6,337 bases of DNA from an uncultured Klebsiella sp. (GCA_902490055.1 CABUCP010000198.1:1-6337); one strand, 5' to 3'. Counted from the stretch's first letter, positions 1 through 6,337 are shown. The notes: generated by a model from the sequence alone, not told the origin. A program made the numbers and translations.

Positions 1-13
1 TTAATCCATACAG
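1..13. promoter_or_regulatory. Right part of a probable LexA (SOS) operator upstream of ftsK, truncated by the window edge
   Basis: The enterobacterial LexA box is CTGT-N8-ACAG. Here a T at position 1 is followed by eight AT-rich bases (2-9) and ACAG (10-13), so the visible part fits the box from the last base of CTGT onward. The missing CTG would lie just left of the window. In E. coli, ftsK was independently found as the SOS gene dinH and has a LexA-controlled promoter between lrp and ftsK, so position and context agree. The left half cannot be seen, so this is an inference. Confidence 0.55.
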
Positions 14-51
14 CAACAGTGCCGGGGAGACCCGGCGCTGTTGTCCGTTTT
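14..51 (+). terminator. Rho-independent terminator, probably of the upstream gene (lrp by synteny)
   Basis: Positions 14-26 pair with 31-43 in a 13-base-pair GC-rich stem with one G-T wobble (20/37). The loop is GAGA (27-30), a GNRA-type tetraloop closed by a G-C pair. A T run follows at 48-51 after TCCG, so the U tract is short and offset. No coding sequence for the upstream gene is visible here; assignment to lrp rests on the usual lrp-ftsK gene order. Any ftsK transcript starting at the neighbouring LexA box would carry this hairpin in its leader. Confidence 0.85.
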
Positions 52-56
52 AGCAG

Positions 57-74
57 CAGGCAGGAAATTGCCTG
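57..74 (+). other. Small hairpin just upstream of the ftsK ribosome binding site
   Basis: CAGGCA (57-62) and TGCCTG (69-74) form a perfect 6-base-pair inverted repeat around the loop GGAAAT. It ends six bases before the GGAGAG Shine-Dalgarno sequence at 81-86. There is no T tract, so it is not a terminator. A role in ftsK translation or as a protein site is only a possibility, and a repeat this short can occur by chance. Confidence 0.35.
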
Positions 75-80
75 ATACCT

Positions 81-95
81 GGAGAGCCTTTCTTG
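81..95 (+). promoter_or_regulatory. ftsK ribosome binding site and TTG start codon
   Basis: GGAGAG (81-86) lies six bases before the TTG at 93-95. No ATG or GTG in frame nearby gives the family N-terminus, and TTG gives the sequence beginning [10 protein letters not shown], which matches E. coli FtsK, itself a TTG-initiated gene. The strong Shine-Dalgarno sequence decides for this start. A TTG start usually lowers expression, which suits a protein needed in few copies. Confidence 0.85.
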
Positions 96-3000
96 AGCCA
101 GGAATACACCGAAGACAAAGAAGTCAAACTTACGAAGCTAAGCAGCGGGCGCCGTGTTCTTGAGGCGTTACTCATCCTTTGCTCTCTTTTTGCCATCTGG
201 CTGATGGCGGCATTACTGAGCTTTAATCCATCCGATCCCAGTTGGTCGCAGACCGCCTGGCATGAGCCTATCCATAATCTGGGCGGTATGCCCGGGGCAT
301 GGCTGGCCGACACGCTATTCTTCATTTTTGGCGTAATGGCATACACCATCCCCGTCATCATCATTGGCGGCTGCTGGTTTGCATGGCGCCATCAGGAAAA
401 TGACGAGTACGTCGACTATTTCGCCGTCTCACTGCGTCTGATTGGCGCGCTGGCGCTGATCCTCACCTCCTGCGGGCTGGCGGCAATTAACGCTGACGAT
501 ATCTGGTACTTCGCTTCCGGCGGGGTGATCGGCAGCTTGTTAAGCACCACCCTGCAACCATTGCTGCACAGCAGCGGCGGTACCATCGCGCTGCTTTGTA
601 TCTGGGCGGCCGGTTTAACGCTGTTTACCGGCTGGTCATGGGTCAGCATTGCCGAAAAACTGGGCGGCGCCATTCTCTCTATTCTCACCTTTGCCAGCAA
701 TCGTACCCGCCGGGACGATACCTGGGTTGATGAAGGCGAATATGAAGAGGACGAAGACGAATATGAAGACGACGACGCCGCGCCGCAGGAATCGCGTCGC
801 GCTCGTATATTGCGCAGCGCGCTAGCGCGCCGTAAGCGTCTGGCGGAAAAATTCGCCAATCCTATGGGGCGCAAAACCGATGCCGCGCTGTTCTCCGGCA
901 AACGCATGGATGATGAAGAAGAGGTACAGTTCAGCGCCAGCGGCGCGCCCGTTGCCGCTGATGATGTATTGTTCTCCGGCGCCAGCGCTGCACGTCCGGC
1001 ATCGGCTGACGATGTGCTGTTTTCTGGTACCAGCGCCGTGCGCCCGGGTGATTTAGACCCTTACGACCCGCTTTTGAACGGGCACAGCGTGGCCGATCCG
1101 GTTGCCGCTGCCGCCGTCGCGACCGCGGCGCCGCAGGCATGGGCGGAACCGGGAGTAGGGCAGGTCTACCAGCCGGAAGCCGCTCAGCTGCAGCAGGCGT
1201 ATCAGCCTGAGTATGTGCCGCAACAGCCGCCGGTTTACCAGCCGGAAGCCGCTCAGCCGCAGCAGGCGTATCAGCCTGAGTATGTGCCGCAGCAGCCGCC
1301 GGTCTACCAGCCGGAAGCCGCTCAGCCGCAGCAGCAGGCGTATCAGCCTGAGTATGTGCCGCAGCAGCCGCCGGTTTACCAGCCGGAAGCCGCTCAGCCG
1401 CAGCAGCAGGCGTATCAGCCTGAGTATGTGCCGCAGCAGCCGCCGGTTTACCAGCCGGAAGCCGCTCAGCCGCAGCAGCAGGCGTATCAGCCTGAATATG
1501 TGCCGCAGCAGCCGCCGGTTTACCAGCCGGAAGTTGCTCAGCCGCATCAGCCTGTTTACCAGCAGGATCCGGCGCTAGCCGTAGAACCGGAAGCCCCTCA
1601 TGGAGAGGCGAAGCGTCCGCCGATGTATTACTTCGAGGAAGTCGAAGAGAAGCGCGCGCGCGAACGGGAACTGTTGGAGTCCTGGTATCAGCCGATACCA
1701 GAACCGGCAAGCCCGGTAGCAACCAAACCGTTCACGCCGCCGGCTACACCATCTATGCCATCAGCAGATGCCTCAGCCGTAACGGCAGTGGCTGCTGGCG
1801 TTCATCAGGCGACTACCTCTGGCGCCGCCGCTGCAGCCGTCTCAACGGCATCAGCCGCAGCGTCAGCAGCTGCTGATGCCGCCCCGCTCTTCAGCCCGGC
1901 CTCTACCGGCCCTCGGGTGCAAGTTAAAGAAGGTATTGGCCCGAAACTTCCGCGCCCGAATCGCGTGCGCGTGCCGACGCGCCGGGAACTGGCTTCTTAC
2001 GGAATTAAACTGCCGTCTCAGCGTATTGCTGAAGAGCGCGCGCGTCAGGCCGAGCTGGAACATCATTACGATAACGAGCCGCTGAGCGACGAAGAAGCCG
2101 ATGCGCTGGAACAAGACGAACTGGCGCGCCAGTTTGCCGCTACCCAGCAGCAGCGCTATGGCGAGACTTACGAATCAGCGAGCGTTGAACAGGACGAAGA
2201 CGATGCTGCCGAAGCGGAGCTGGCGCGCCAGTTTGCCGCGACTCAGCAGCAGCGCTATGCCAGCGAACAGCCACCGGGAGCGAATCCATTCTCGCCGGCT
2301 GACTATGCGTTTTCACCCATGAAAACGCTGGTAAATGAAGGGCCGAGCGAGCCGCTGTTTACGCCGACGCCGGAAGCGCAGCCGCAGCAACCGGCCCCGC
2401 AGTATCAGCAACCCGCGCCGTCGCAGCAGGCTTATCAGCCAGTTCCGCAGCAGCCCGTTCCGCAGCAGCAGGCTTACCAGCCGGTGCAACAGCCGGCGGC
2501 ACCGCAGCAGCATGCGCCTCAACAGCAGGCCTGGCAGCCTGCACAGCAGCCAATGCAGCAGCAGCCTGCTCAACAACCAATGCAGCAGCCGGTCGCTCCG
2601 CAGGGCTATCAGCAGCCGCAGCAGGCAGCTCAACCGCCAGCGCCGCCACAGGATAGCCTGATCCATCCACTGCTGATGCGCAATGGCGATAGCCGTCCTC
2701 TGCAAAGGCCGACGACGCCGCTGCCGTCGCTGGATCTGCTGACTCCGCCGCCGAGTGAAGTTGAACCGGTTGATACCTTTGCCCTTGAGCAGATGGCACG
2801 GCTGGTTGAAGCGCGTCTCGCCGATTTCCGCATCAAAGCGGATGTGGTGAACTACTCGCCGGGTCCGGTTATTACCCGCTTCGAGCTGAACCTGGCGCCT
2901 GGCGTGAAAGCCGCGCGTATCTCTAACCTGTCGCGCGACCTGGCGCGTTCACTGTCGACCGTCGCGGTGCGTGTGGTCGAGGTTATTCCTGGCAAACCGT

Positions 3001-4193
3001 ACGTTGGTCTGGAATTGCCGAATAAGAAACGTCAGACCGTGTACCTGCGAGAAGTGCTCGACTGCCCGAAATTCCGTGAAAACCCATCACCGCTCACCGT
3101 GGTGCTGGGGAAAGACATTGCCGGCGATCCGGTGGTGGCCGATCTGGCGAAAATGCCGCACCTGCTGGTTGCCGGTACTACCGGTTCCGGTAAGTCAGTC
3201 GGCGTTAACGCCATGATCCTCAGCATGCTCTACAAAGCGCAGCCGGAAGATGTACGTTTCATCATGATCGACCCGAAAATGCTGGAACTGTCGGTATACG
3301 AAGGTATTCCGCACCTGTTGACGGAAGTGGTCACCGACATGAAAGACGCGGCCAATGCGCTGCGCTGGAGCGTCAACGAGATGGAACGTCGCTACAAGCT
3401 GATGTCGGCGCTGGGCGTGCGTAATCTGGCGGGTTACAACGAGAAAATCGCCGAAGCCGCGCGTATGGGGCGTCCGATTCCGGATCCGTACTGGAAGCCT
3501 GGCGACAGCATGGATGCCGTTCATCCGGTGCTGGAAAAACTGCCGTACATCGTGGTGCTGGTGGATGAATTCGCCGATCTGATGATGACCGTCGGCAAGA
3601 AGGTTGAAGAGCTGATCGCACGTTTGGCGCAGAAAGCGCGTGCGGCGGGGATCCATCTGGTGCTGGCGACGCAGCGTCCGTCGGTTGACGTGATTACCGG
3701 GCTTATCAAGGCCAACATCCCGACGCGTATCGCCTTTACTGTATCGAGCAAAATCGACTCGCGGACCATTCTCGATCAGGGCGGCGCTGAATCGCTGCTC
3801 GGCATGGGGGATATGCTCTATTCCGGGCCGAACTCTACCATGCCGGTGCGCGTACACGGCGCGTTTGTGCGTGACCAGGAAGTGCACGCGGTGGTTCAGG
3901 ACTGGAAAGCGCGCGGTCGACCGCAGTATGTCGACGGCATCACCTCCGATAGCGAAAGCGAAGGCGGCGGCGGTGGTTTCGATGGTGCCGAGGAACTGGA
4001 TCCATTGTTCGATCAGGCAGTCAACTTCGTGACCGAGAAACGCAAAGCGTCGATTTCTGGGGTACAGCGTCAGTTCCGCATCGGTTATAACCGCGCGGCG
4101 CGCATCATCGAACAGATGGAAGCGCAGGGGATCGTCAGTGAACAGGGCCATAACGGTAATCGTGAAGTCCTGGCGCCGCCGCCGTTCGAGTAA
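93..4193 (+). CDS. ftsK: Cell division DNA translocase FtsK
   Basis: FtsK is a septal membrane protein that helps assemble the divisome and pumps DNA toward dif, where it activates XerCD to resolve chromosome dimers. The N-terminus has hydrophobic segments near residues 24-44, 73-97, 111-132 and 162-186, with a weaker one near 138-157. An acidic stretch (214-228) opens a Pro/Gln-rich linker to about 855. The motor follows: Walker A GTTGSGKS (1028-1035), Walker B IVVLVDEF (1153-1160) and LATQRP (1191-1196). The C-terminal winged helix (about 1299-1366) keeps N1333, R1337 and E1340, equivalent to the E. coli KOPS-contacting N1296, R1300 and E1303. At 1366 residues it is longer than E. coli FtsK (1329), and the linker differs most. 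Residues 990-993 read DCPK where I recall DNAK in E. coli. The gene is intact and probably SOS-inducible. It ends with TAA, 122 bases before lolA. Confidence 0.98.
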   Translation: MSQEYTEDKEVKLTKLSSGRRVLEALLILCSLFAIWLMAALLSFNPSDPSWSQTAWHEPIHNLGGMPGAWLADTLFFIFGVMAYTIPVIIIGGCWFAWRHQENDEYVDYFAVSLRLIGALALILTSCGLAAINADDIWYFASGGVIGSLLSTTLQPLLHSSGGTIALLCIWAAGLTLFTGWSWVSIAEKLGGAILSILTFASNRTRRDDTWVDEGEYEEDEDEYEDDDAAPQESRRARILRSALARRKRLAEKFANPMGRKTDAALFSGKRMDDEEEVQFSASGAPVAADDVLFSGASAARPASADDVLFSGTSAVRPGDLDPYDPLLNGHSVADPVAAAAVATAAPQAWAEPGVGQVYQPEAAQLQQAYQPEYVPQQPPVYQPEAAQPQQAYQPEYVPQQPPVYQPEAAQPQQQAYQPEYVPQQPPVYQPEAAQPQQQAYQPEYVPQQPPVYQPEAAQPQQQAYQPEYVPQQPPVYQPEVAQPHQPVYQQDPALAVEPEAPHGEAKRPPMYYFEEVEEKRARERELLESWYQPIPEPASPVATKPFTPPATPSMPSADASAVTAVAAGVHQATTSGAAAAAVSTASAAASAAADAAPLFSPASTGPRVQVKEGIGPKLPRPNRVRVPTRRELASYGIKLPSQRIAEERARQAELEHHYDNEPLSDEEADALEQDELARQFAATQQQRYGETYESASVEQDEDDAAEAELARQFAATQQQRYASEQPPGANPFSPADYAFSPMKTLVNEGPSEPLFTPTPEAQPQQPAPQYQQPAPSQQAYQPVPQQPVPQQQAYQPVQQPAAPQQHAPQQQAWQPAQQPMQQQPAQQPMQQPVAPQGYQQPQQAAQPPAPPQDSLIHPLLMRNGDSRPLQRPTTPLPSLDLLTPPPSEVEPVDTFALEQMARLVEARLADFRIKADVVNYSPGPVITRFELNLAPGVKAARISNLSRDLARSLSTVAVRVVEVIPGKPYVGLELPNKKRQTVYLREVLDCPKFRENPSPLTVVLGKDIAGDPVVADLAKMPHLLVAGTTGSGKSVGVNAMILSMLYKAQPEDVRFIMIDPKMLELSVYEGIPHLLTEVVTDMKDAANALRWSVNEMERRYKLMSALGVRNLAGYNEKIAEAARMGRPIPDPYWKPGDSMDAVHPVLEKLPYIVVLVDEFADLMMTVGKKVEELIARLAQKARAAGIHLVLATQRPSVDVITGLIKANIPTRIAFTVSSKIDSRTILDQGGAESLLGMGDMLYSGPNSTMPVRVHGAFVRDQEVHAVVQDWKARGRPQYVDGITSDSESEGGGGGFDGAEELDPLFDQAVNFVTEKRKASISGVQRQFRIGYNRAARIIEQMEAQGIVSEQGHNGNREVLAPPPFE
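817..830. repeat. Perfect 14-base palindrome inside ftsK
   Basis: GCGCGCTAGCGCGC is its own reverse complement and is centred on CTAG, a tetranucleotide that is rare in enterobacterial genomes. It sits in the codons for the basic RSALARR segment just after the FtsK membrane domain and uses the rare Leu codon CTA. The protein segment is conserved in E. coli FtsK, so the palindrome may simply be a codon-level accident. Confidence 0.6.
960..1046 (+). repeat. Two-copy direct repeat in the FtsK linker (DDVLFSG block)
   Basis: Residues 290-302 ([13 protein letters not shown], bases 960-998) recur at 306-318 ([13 protein letters not shown], bases 1008-1046). A more diverged relative, DAALFSG, occurs at 263-269. 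Codons differ between the copies (for example TTGTTCTCCGGC against CTGTTTTCTGGT), so this duplication is old or was kept at protein level. From memory, E. coli FtsK has DAALFSG and one DDVLFSG, whereas Salmonella FtsK has the extra copy. The function is unknown, but repetition of an acidic-hydrophobic motif could give repeated binding to a divisome partner. Confidence 0.75.
1164..1562 (+). repeat. Tandem repeat of 69-72 bases in the FtsK linker (about 5.6 units)
   Basis: Five full units lie at 1164-1232, 1233-1301, 1302-1373, 1374-1445 and 1446-1517, with a diverged partial unit at 1518-1562. Each encodes 23 or 24 residues that begin VYQPEAAQ and end [12 protein letters not shown]; the longer units carry one extra Gln (CAG) in the QPQQQ run. 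Units 3-5 differ at only a base or two, all silent (GTC/GTT, GAG/GAA), which indicates recent duplication or gene conversion. All units are multiples of three, so copy-number change keeps the frame. Because the repeat lacks stops, other frames also look open here; those are shadows and not genes. Confidence 0.95.
1779..1883 (+). repeat. Alanine-rich low-complexity segment of the FtsK linker
   Basis: Residues about 563-597 are dominated by Ala with Ser, Thr and Val (for example [19 protein letters not shown]), encoded by mixed GCC, GCT, GCA and GCG codons. It separates the [14 protein letters not shown] block (513-526) from the conserved block around [21 protein letters not shown] (611-631). 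It is probably a disordered spacer; the codons are mixed, so this is not a simple triplet expansion. Confidence 0.6.
2118..2258 (+). repeat. Two-copy [14 protein letters not shown] repeat in the FtsK linker
   Basis: The 14-residue sequence [14 protein letters not shown] occurs at residues 676-689 (2118-2159) and again at 709-722 (2217-2258), both times after an acidic stretch. The copies are also close at DNA level. E. coli FtsK has the same pair as ELARQFAQTQQQRY, so the duplication predates the split of these genera and is maintained. The charged helix followed by a Gln run suggests a short interaction motif, but its partner is not evident from the sequence. Confidence 0.8.
2382..2651 (+). 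repeat. Second Pro/Gln-rich low-complexity tract of the FtsK linker
   Basis: Residues about 764-853 consist mostly of Gln, Pro and Ala with scattered Tyr and Met. Degenerate motifs such as YQPV, QQPVPQ and QQPMQQ recur without a fixed period. In E. coli the same place holds a regular QQPVAPQ-type repeat, so this tract is homologous in position but rearranged. It ends right before the conserved [16 protein letters not shown] segment that leads into the motor. Confidence 0.75.
3557..3564 (+). other. Chi site (GCTGGTGG) within ftsK
   Basis: A perfect RecBCD Chi octamer is read on the + strand within the codons for the Walker B segment VLVDE. I found no other copy on either strand of the window by eye. 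Chi sites are frequent in enterobacterial genomes and enriched in coding strands, and this one may be set by codon choice. Confidence 0.8.
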
Positions 4194-4223
4194 GTGCAAA
4201 GTTCGGTAAATAAGCGCAAAATC

Positions 4224-4280
4224 AGCCTGTTCTGCTATTCCTTCGCGGTCGACGGCCCTACATTAGGAGTAGAACAGGCT
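4224..4280 (+). other. Long-armed inverted repeat between ftsK and lolA
   Basis: Positions 4224-4236 can pair with 4268-4280 in a 13-base-pair stem with a single G-T wobble (4234/4270); the outer ten pairs, AGCCTGTTCT against AGAACAGGCT, are perfect. The loop is 31 bases (4237-4267). No T tract follows, so this is not a standard terminator for ftsK. It could stabilise the ftsK mRNA 3' end, partly halt readthrough or be a protein site. Its right arm overlaps the next hairpin at 4279-4280. Confidence 0.6.
4236..4264 (+). promoter_or_regulatory. Weak candidate lolA promoter with a possible RcsB half-site
   Basis: TACATT (4259-4264) matches four of six bases of the -10 consensus. There is no good -35: the hexamer 17 bases upstream is TATTCC (4236-4241). 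That poor -35 lies in TATTCCT (4236-4242), which resembles the right half of the RcsAB box consensus TAAGAATATTCCTA, while the left half fits badly. In E. coli lolA is known to be induced through the Rcs phosphorelay when lipoprotein sorting fails. An activator-dependent promoter is therefore reasonable, but the sequence evidence is weak. Confidence 0.3.
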
Positions 4281-4299
4281 CCCGCGTCGGGAGTGACGC
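4279..4299 (+). other. Two alternative hairpins in the lolA leader
   Basis: CTCCCG (4279-4284) pairs perfectly with CGGGAG (4288-4293) around the loop CGT. Alternatively GCGTC (4284-4288) pairs with GACGC (4295-4299) around GGGAGT. The two cannot form together, and the first also competes with the inverted repeat ending at 4280. They end six bases before the AAGGA Shine-Dalgarno sequence at 4305-4309. No T run follows. A regulatory switch is a hypothesis only. Confidence 0.5.
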
Positions 4300-4315
4300 A
4301 CAATAAGGATCAACA

Positions 4316-4927
4316 ATGAAAAAACTTGCAATCACCTGTGCATTACTGTCTGGCTTCGTCGTAAGCCAGGTATGGGCGGACGCCGCCGGCGATTTAAAAA
4401 GCCGTCTGGATAAAGTCAGCAGCTTCCACGCCAGCTTCACCCAGAAAGTAACCGATGCAAGCGGTAATGCCGTGCAGGACGGGCAGGGCGATCTGTGGGT
4501 GAAACGCCCGAACCTGTTCAACTGGCACATGACCCAGCCGGATGAAAGCGTCCTGGTTTCTGATGGCAAAACGCTGTGGTTCTACAACCCGTTTGTTGAA
4601 CAAGCGACCGCGACCTGGCTGAAAAATGCCACCGGCAATACGCCGTTCATGCTGATTGCCCGCAACCAGTCCGCCGACTGGCAGCAGTACAATATTAAAC
4701 AAAACGGTGATGACTTCGTGCTGACGCCGAAAAGCGGTAGCGGCAACCTGAAGCAGTTCACGATCAATGTCGGTCGTGACGGCACCATCCATCAGTTCAG
4801 CGCCGTCGAGCAGGACGACCAGCGCAGCAGCTACCAGCTGAAGTCGCAGCAGAATGGCGCCGTCGACGCATCTAAGTTCACCTTTACGCCGCCGCAAGGG
4901 GTTACGGTGGACGATCAACGTAAGTAG
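4316..4927 (+). CDS. lolA: Outer-membrane lipoprotein carrier protein LolA
   Basis: LolA is the periplasmic chaperone that takes outer-membrane lipoproteins from the inner-membrane LolCDE transporter and hands them to the receptor LolB. The 203-residue product has a Sec signal peptide (lysines at 2-3, hydrophobic core about 4-17) with a likely cut after VWA at 21/22, leaving a 182-residue mature protein as in E. coli. Conserved [10 protein letters not shown] (61-70) includes R64 and F68, which are mature R43 and F47, positions known from LolA mutant studies. The repeated Trp, Phe and Leu residues fit the lipid-binding half-barrel. AAGGA at 4305-4309 precedes the ATG by six bases. The gene lies 122 bases after ftsK and 8 bases before rarA, indicating co-transcription with rarA. 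Nothing is truncated. Confidence 0.98.
   Translation: MKKLAITCALLSGFVVSQVWADAAGDLKSRLDKVSSFHASFTQKVTDASGNAVQDGQGDLWVKRPNLFNWHMTQPDESVLVSDGKTLWFYNPFVEQATATWLKNATGNTPFMLIARNQSADWQQYNIKQNGDDFVLTPKSGSGNLKQFTINVGRDGTIHQFSAVEQDDQRSSYQLKSQQNGAVDASKFTFTPPQGVTVDDQRK
4481..4488 (+). other. KOPS site (GGGCAGGG) within lolA
   Basis: This is a perfect match to the FtsK orienting polar sequence GGGNAGGG, on the + strand, and the only match on either strand that I found in the window. FtsK loads at KOPS through its gamma domain and then moves in the direction the motif points, toward dif. In E. coli the ftsK-lolA-rarA genes run with replication, and KOPS point the same way, so the orientation is the expected one if synteny holds. 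The bases encode part of the DGQGDLW segment of LolA. Confidence 0.75.
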
Positions 4928-4938
4928 AGGCGAATGTG
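4926..4938 (+). promoter_or_regulatory. rarA ribosome binding site overlapping the lolA stop, with GTG start
   Basis: AGAGG (4926-4930) acts as the Shine-Dalgarno sequence and shares its first two bases with the lolA stop codon TAG (4925-4927). The GTG start at 4936-4938 is five bases further on. An ATG at 4934-4936 overlaps it but is followed at once by TGA and cannot be the start. The overlap of stop and ribosome binding site suggests that ribosomes finishing lolA help initiation on rarA. Confidence 0.8.
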
Positions 4939-6279
4939 AGCAACTTTTCGCTCGATTTTTCCGACAATGCGTTTCAACCTCTGGCCGCCCGTATGCGGCC
5001 AGAAAATTTAGCGCAGTACATTGGTCAGCAGCACCTGCTGGCGCCGGGCAAACCGCTACCGCGGGCGATTGAAGCCGGACATCTGCATTCCATGATCCTT
5101 TGGGGGCCTCCGGGTACCGGCAAAACCACCCTGGCGGAGGTTATTGCCCGGTATGCTAACGCCGATGTAGAACGTATCTCTGCGGTGACGTCGGGCGTGA
5201 AAGAGATCCGCGAGGCCATTGAGCGCGCGCGGCAAAACCGCAACGCCGGGCGGCGGACAATCCTGTTTGTCGACGAAGTGCATCGCTTTAACAAAAGCCA
5301 GCAGGACGCATTTTTGCCGCATATTGAAGACGGCACGATCACCTTTATTGGCGCGACTACCGAAAACCCTTCCTTTGAGCTTAACTCCGCGCTGCTTTCC
5401 CGCGCCCGCGTCTATCTGCTGAAATCGCTGACCACGGAAGATATTGAACAGGTTCTTGACCAGGCGATGGGCGACAAAGCCCGTGGCTACGGCGGGCAAG
5501 ATATTGTCCTGCCAGATGAAACACGCAAGGCCATTGCCGAACTGGTAAATGGTGATGCGCGCCGGGCGCTGAATACGCTGGAAATGATGGCCGATATGGC
5601 CGAAAACGATGATTCAGGCAAGCGGGTGCTGAAAGCCGAGCTGCTGACCGAAATCGCCGGTGAACGCAGCGCGCGGTTTGATAACAAAGGCGACCGTTTT
5701 TACGATCTGATCTCCGCACTGCATAAGTCGGTGCGCGGGAGCGCGCCGGATGCGGCGCTGTATTGGTATGCGCGGATTATTACGGCAGGCGGCGACCCGC
5801 TATACGTCGCCCGTCGCTGCCTGGCCATCGCGTCGGAAGATGTCGGCAATGCCGATCCGCGCGCCATGCAGGTAGCGATTTCCGCATGGGATTGCTTTAC
5901 CCGCGTCGGACCGGCGGAAGGAGAGCGGGCCATCGCCCAGGCGATTGTCTATCTGGCCTGCGCGCCGAAGAGCAACGCGGTCTATACCGCCTTTAAGGCG
6001 GCGCTGGCCGATGCTCGCGAGCGCCCTGACTACGACGTACCGGTGCATTTACGCAATGCGCCGACCAAACTCATGAAAGAAATGGGCTATGGTCAGGAGT
6101 ATCGCTACGCGCATGATGAACCTAACGCTTATGCCGCCGGCGAGCAGTATTTCCCACAGGAAATGGGGCAAACGCGCTATTATCAGCCGACAAACAGAGG
6201 GCTTGAGGGCAAAATCGCTGAAAAGCTCGCCTGGCTTGCCGAACTGGATCAAAATAGCCAGATAAAACGCTACCGCTAA
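4936..6279 (+). CDS. rarA: Replication-associated recombination AAA+ ATPase RarA (MgsA)
   Basis: RarA belongs to the RarA/Mgs1/WRNIP1 family of AAA+ ATPases, related to clamp-loader subunits. It is a cytoplasmic tetramer that acts at stalled or collapsed replication forks, binds SSB and opens duplex ends. Visible motifs are Walker A GPPGTGKT (57-64), Walker [11 protein letters not shown] (109-118, with D113 and E114), the sensor 1 region GATTEN (139-144), the arginine-finger segment SRAR (155-158) and sensor 2 NGDARRALN (205-213). The C-terminal half (about 250-430), including [20 protein letters not shown] and [16 protein letters not shown], is the family-specific tetramerisation region. The length, 447 residues, equals E. 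coli RarA. The GTG start is chosen because it gives the conserved [11 protein letters not shown] terminus. It follows lolA by 8 bases, so it is co-transcribed and probably translationally coupled. No defects are seen. Confidence 0.98.
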   Translation: MSNFSLDFSDNAFQPLAARMRPENLAQYIGQQHLLAPGKPLPRAIEAGHLHSMILWGPPGTGKTTLAEVIARYANADVERISAVTSGVKEIREAIERARQNRNAGRRTILFVDEVHRFNKSQQDAFLPHIEDGTITFIGATTENPSFELNSALLSRARVYLLKSLTTEDIEQVLDQAMGDKARGYGGQDIVLPDETRKAIAELVNGDARRALNTLEMMADMAENDDSGKRVLKAELLTEIAGERSARFDNKGDRFYDLISALHKSVRGSAPDAALYWYARIITAGGDPLYVARRCLAIASEDVGNADPRAMQVAISAWDCFTRVGPAEGERAIAQAIVYLACAPKSNAVYTAFKAALADARERPDYDVPVHLRNAPTKLMKEMGYGQEYRYAHDEPNAYAAGEQYFPQEMGQTRYYQPTNRGLEGKIAEKLAWLAELDQNSQIKRYR

Positions 6280-6316
6280 TTGTGGCGTTGCGGTAAGGTT
6301 ATTACCTATATTTCCG

Positions 6317-6337
6317 TGGCCGTAGTTTGCGGCCATT
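6317..6337 (+). terminator. Probable rarA terminator, cut by the window edge
   Basis: TGGCCG (6317-6322) and CGGCCA (6330-6335) form a perfect 6-base-pair GC-rich stem around the seven-base loop TAGTTTG, with possible G-T pairs extending it at both ends. The sequence ends with TT (6336-6337), which may be the beginning of the T tract. Without the next bases the call is provisional. A small inverted repeat, GGTAA (6292-6296) with TTACC (6302-6306), lies just upstream and is too weak to call. Confidence 0.55.

Noticed and set aside
1153..1160. Near-KOPS GAGTAGGG
   Set aside because: It matches seven of eight positions of GGGNAGGG but lacks the second G of the first triplet. I do not count it as a site.
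1164..1562. Tandem repeats considered as a CRISPR-like array
   Set aside because: The units are contiguous with no unique spacers and are in frame with FtsK, so they are protein-coding repeats.
1213..1578. Plus-strand open frame (121 codons) giving an Arg/Ser-rich repeat protein inside ftsK
   Set aside because: It is the alternative reading of the same tandem repeat, fully inside the ftsK frame, and explained by lack of stops in the repeat unit.
1652..1662. Alternating GCGCGCGCGCG run as possible Z-DNA
   Set aside because: It is only 11 bases and is simply the codons of the KRARE segment in the FtsK linker; too short for a structural claim.
931..1722. Open minus-strand frame (263 codons) with a repeated Ala/Pro/Leu pattern over the linker repeat
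   Set aside because: The repeat unit contains no stop codon in several frames and is a multiple of three, so repeated open frames appear automatically. The product is low complexity and has no independent support.
3195..4199. Long open frame on the minus strand (334 codons) opposite the FtsK motor region
   Set aside because: It mirrors the strongly conserved FtsK coding frame, has an Arg/His-rich composition typical of antisense shadows in GC-rich genes, and shows no recognisable domain or convincing ribosome binding site.
6280..6312. Possible promoter for the next gene, with a TATATT at 6307-6312
   Set aside because: No acceptable -35 lies 16-18 bases upstream; TTGCGG at 6288-6293 is only 13 bases away and TTGTGG at 6280-6285 is 21 bases away.

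Overview
The window is an ordinary enterobacterial core-chromosome segment carrying ftsK, lolA and rarA, all on the + strand. The proteins match Escherichia coli K-12 FtsK, LolA and RarA nearly residue for residue in their conserved domains. Several FtsK linker segments (the repeated DDVLFSG block, the [14 protein letters not shown] pair, [14 protein letters not shown] and poly-Ala stretches) look more like Salmonella or Citrobacter than E. coli. My best guess is a Salmonella/Citrobacter-type member of the Enterobacteriaceae, judged from memory of the protein sequences and not from a search.

Layout: positions 1-92 are the region upstream of ftsK. They hold what looks like the right part of a LexA (SOS) operator cut by the window edge, then a strong intrinsic terminator that probably ends the upstream gene (lrp in the usual enterobacterial order), a small hairpin and the ftsK ribosome binding site. 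Positions 93-4193 encode FtsK (TTG start, 1366 residues): an N-terminal membrane domain, a very long Pro/Gln-rich linker with an almost perfect DNA-level tandem repeat, and the C-terminal DNA translocase motor with its KOPS-reading winged helix. Positions 4194-4315 are a 122-base intergenic region with competing hairpins and a weak candidate lolA promoter. Positions 4316-4927 encode LolA, the periplasmic lipoprotein chaperone. After 8 bases comes rarA at 4936-6279 (GTG start), an AAA+ replication-fork and recombination ATPase. Positions 6280-6337 are non-coding and end in a hairpin that looks like a terminator cut off by the window edge. The next gene in the usual order would be serS, but it is not in the window.

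How the genes relate: FtsK couples septum assembly to chromosome dimer resolution and segregation. RarA acts at stalled forks, so two of the three genes deal with chromosome maintenance. LolA belongs to outer-membrane lipoprotein sorting and shares a short operon with rarA. There is no stretch above 300 bases without a gene, and I see no mobile element, tRNA, CRISPR array or foreign gene. I found no undescribed system. The most interesting points are the recently amplified linker repeat in ftsK, a perfect KOPS site inside lolA just downstream of the gene for the protein that reads it, and the mutually exclusive hairpins before lolA.
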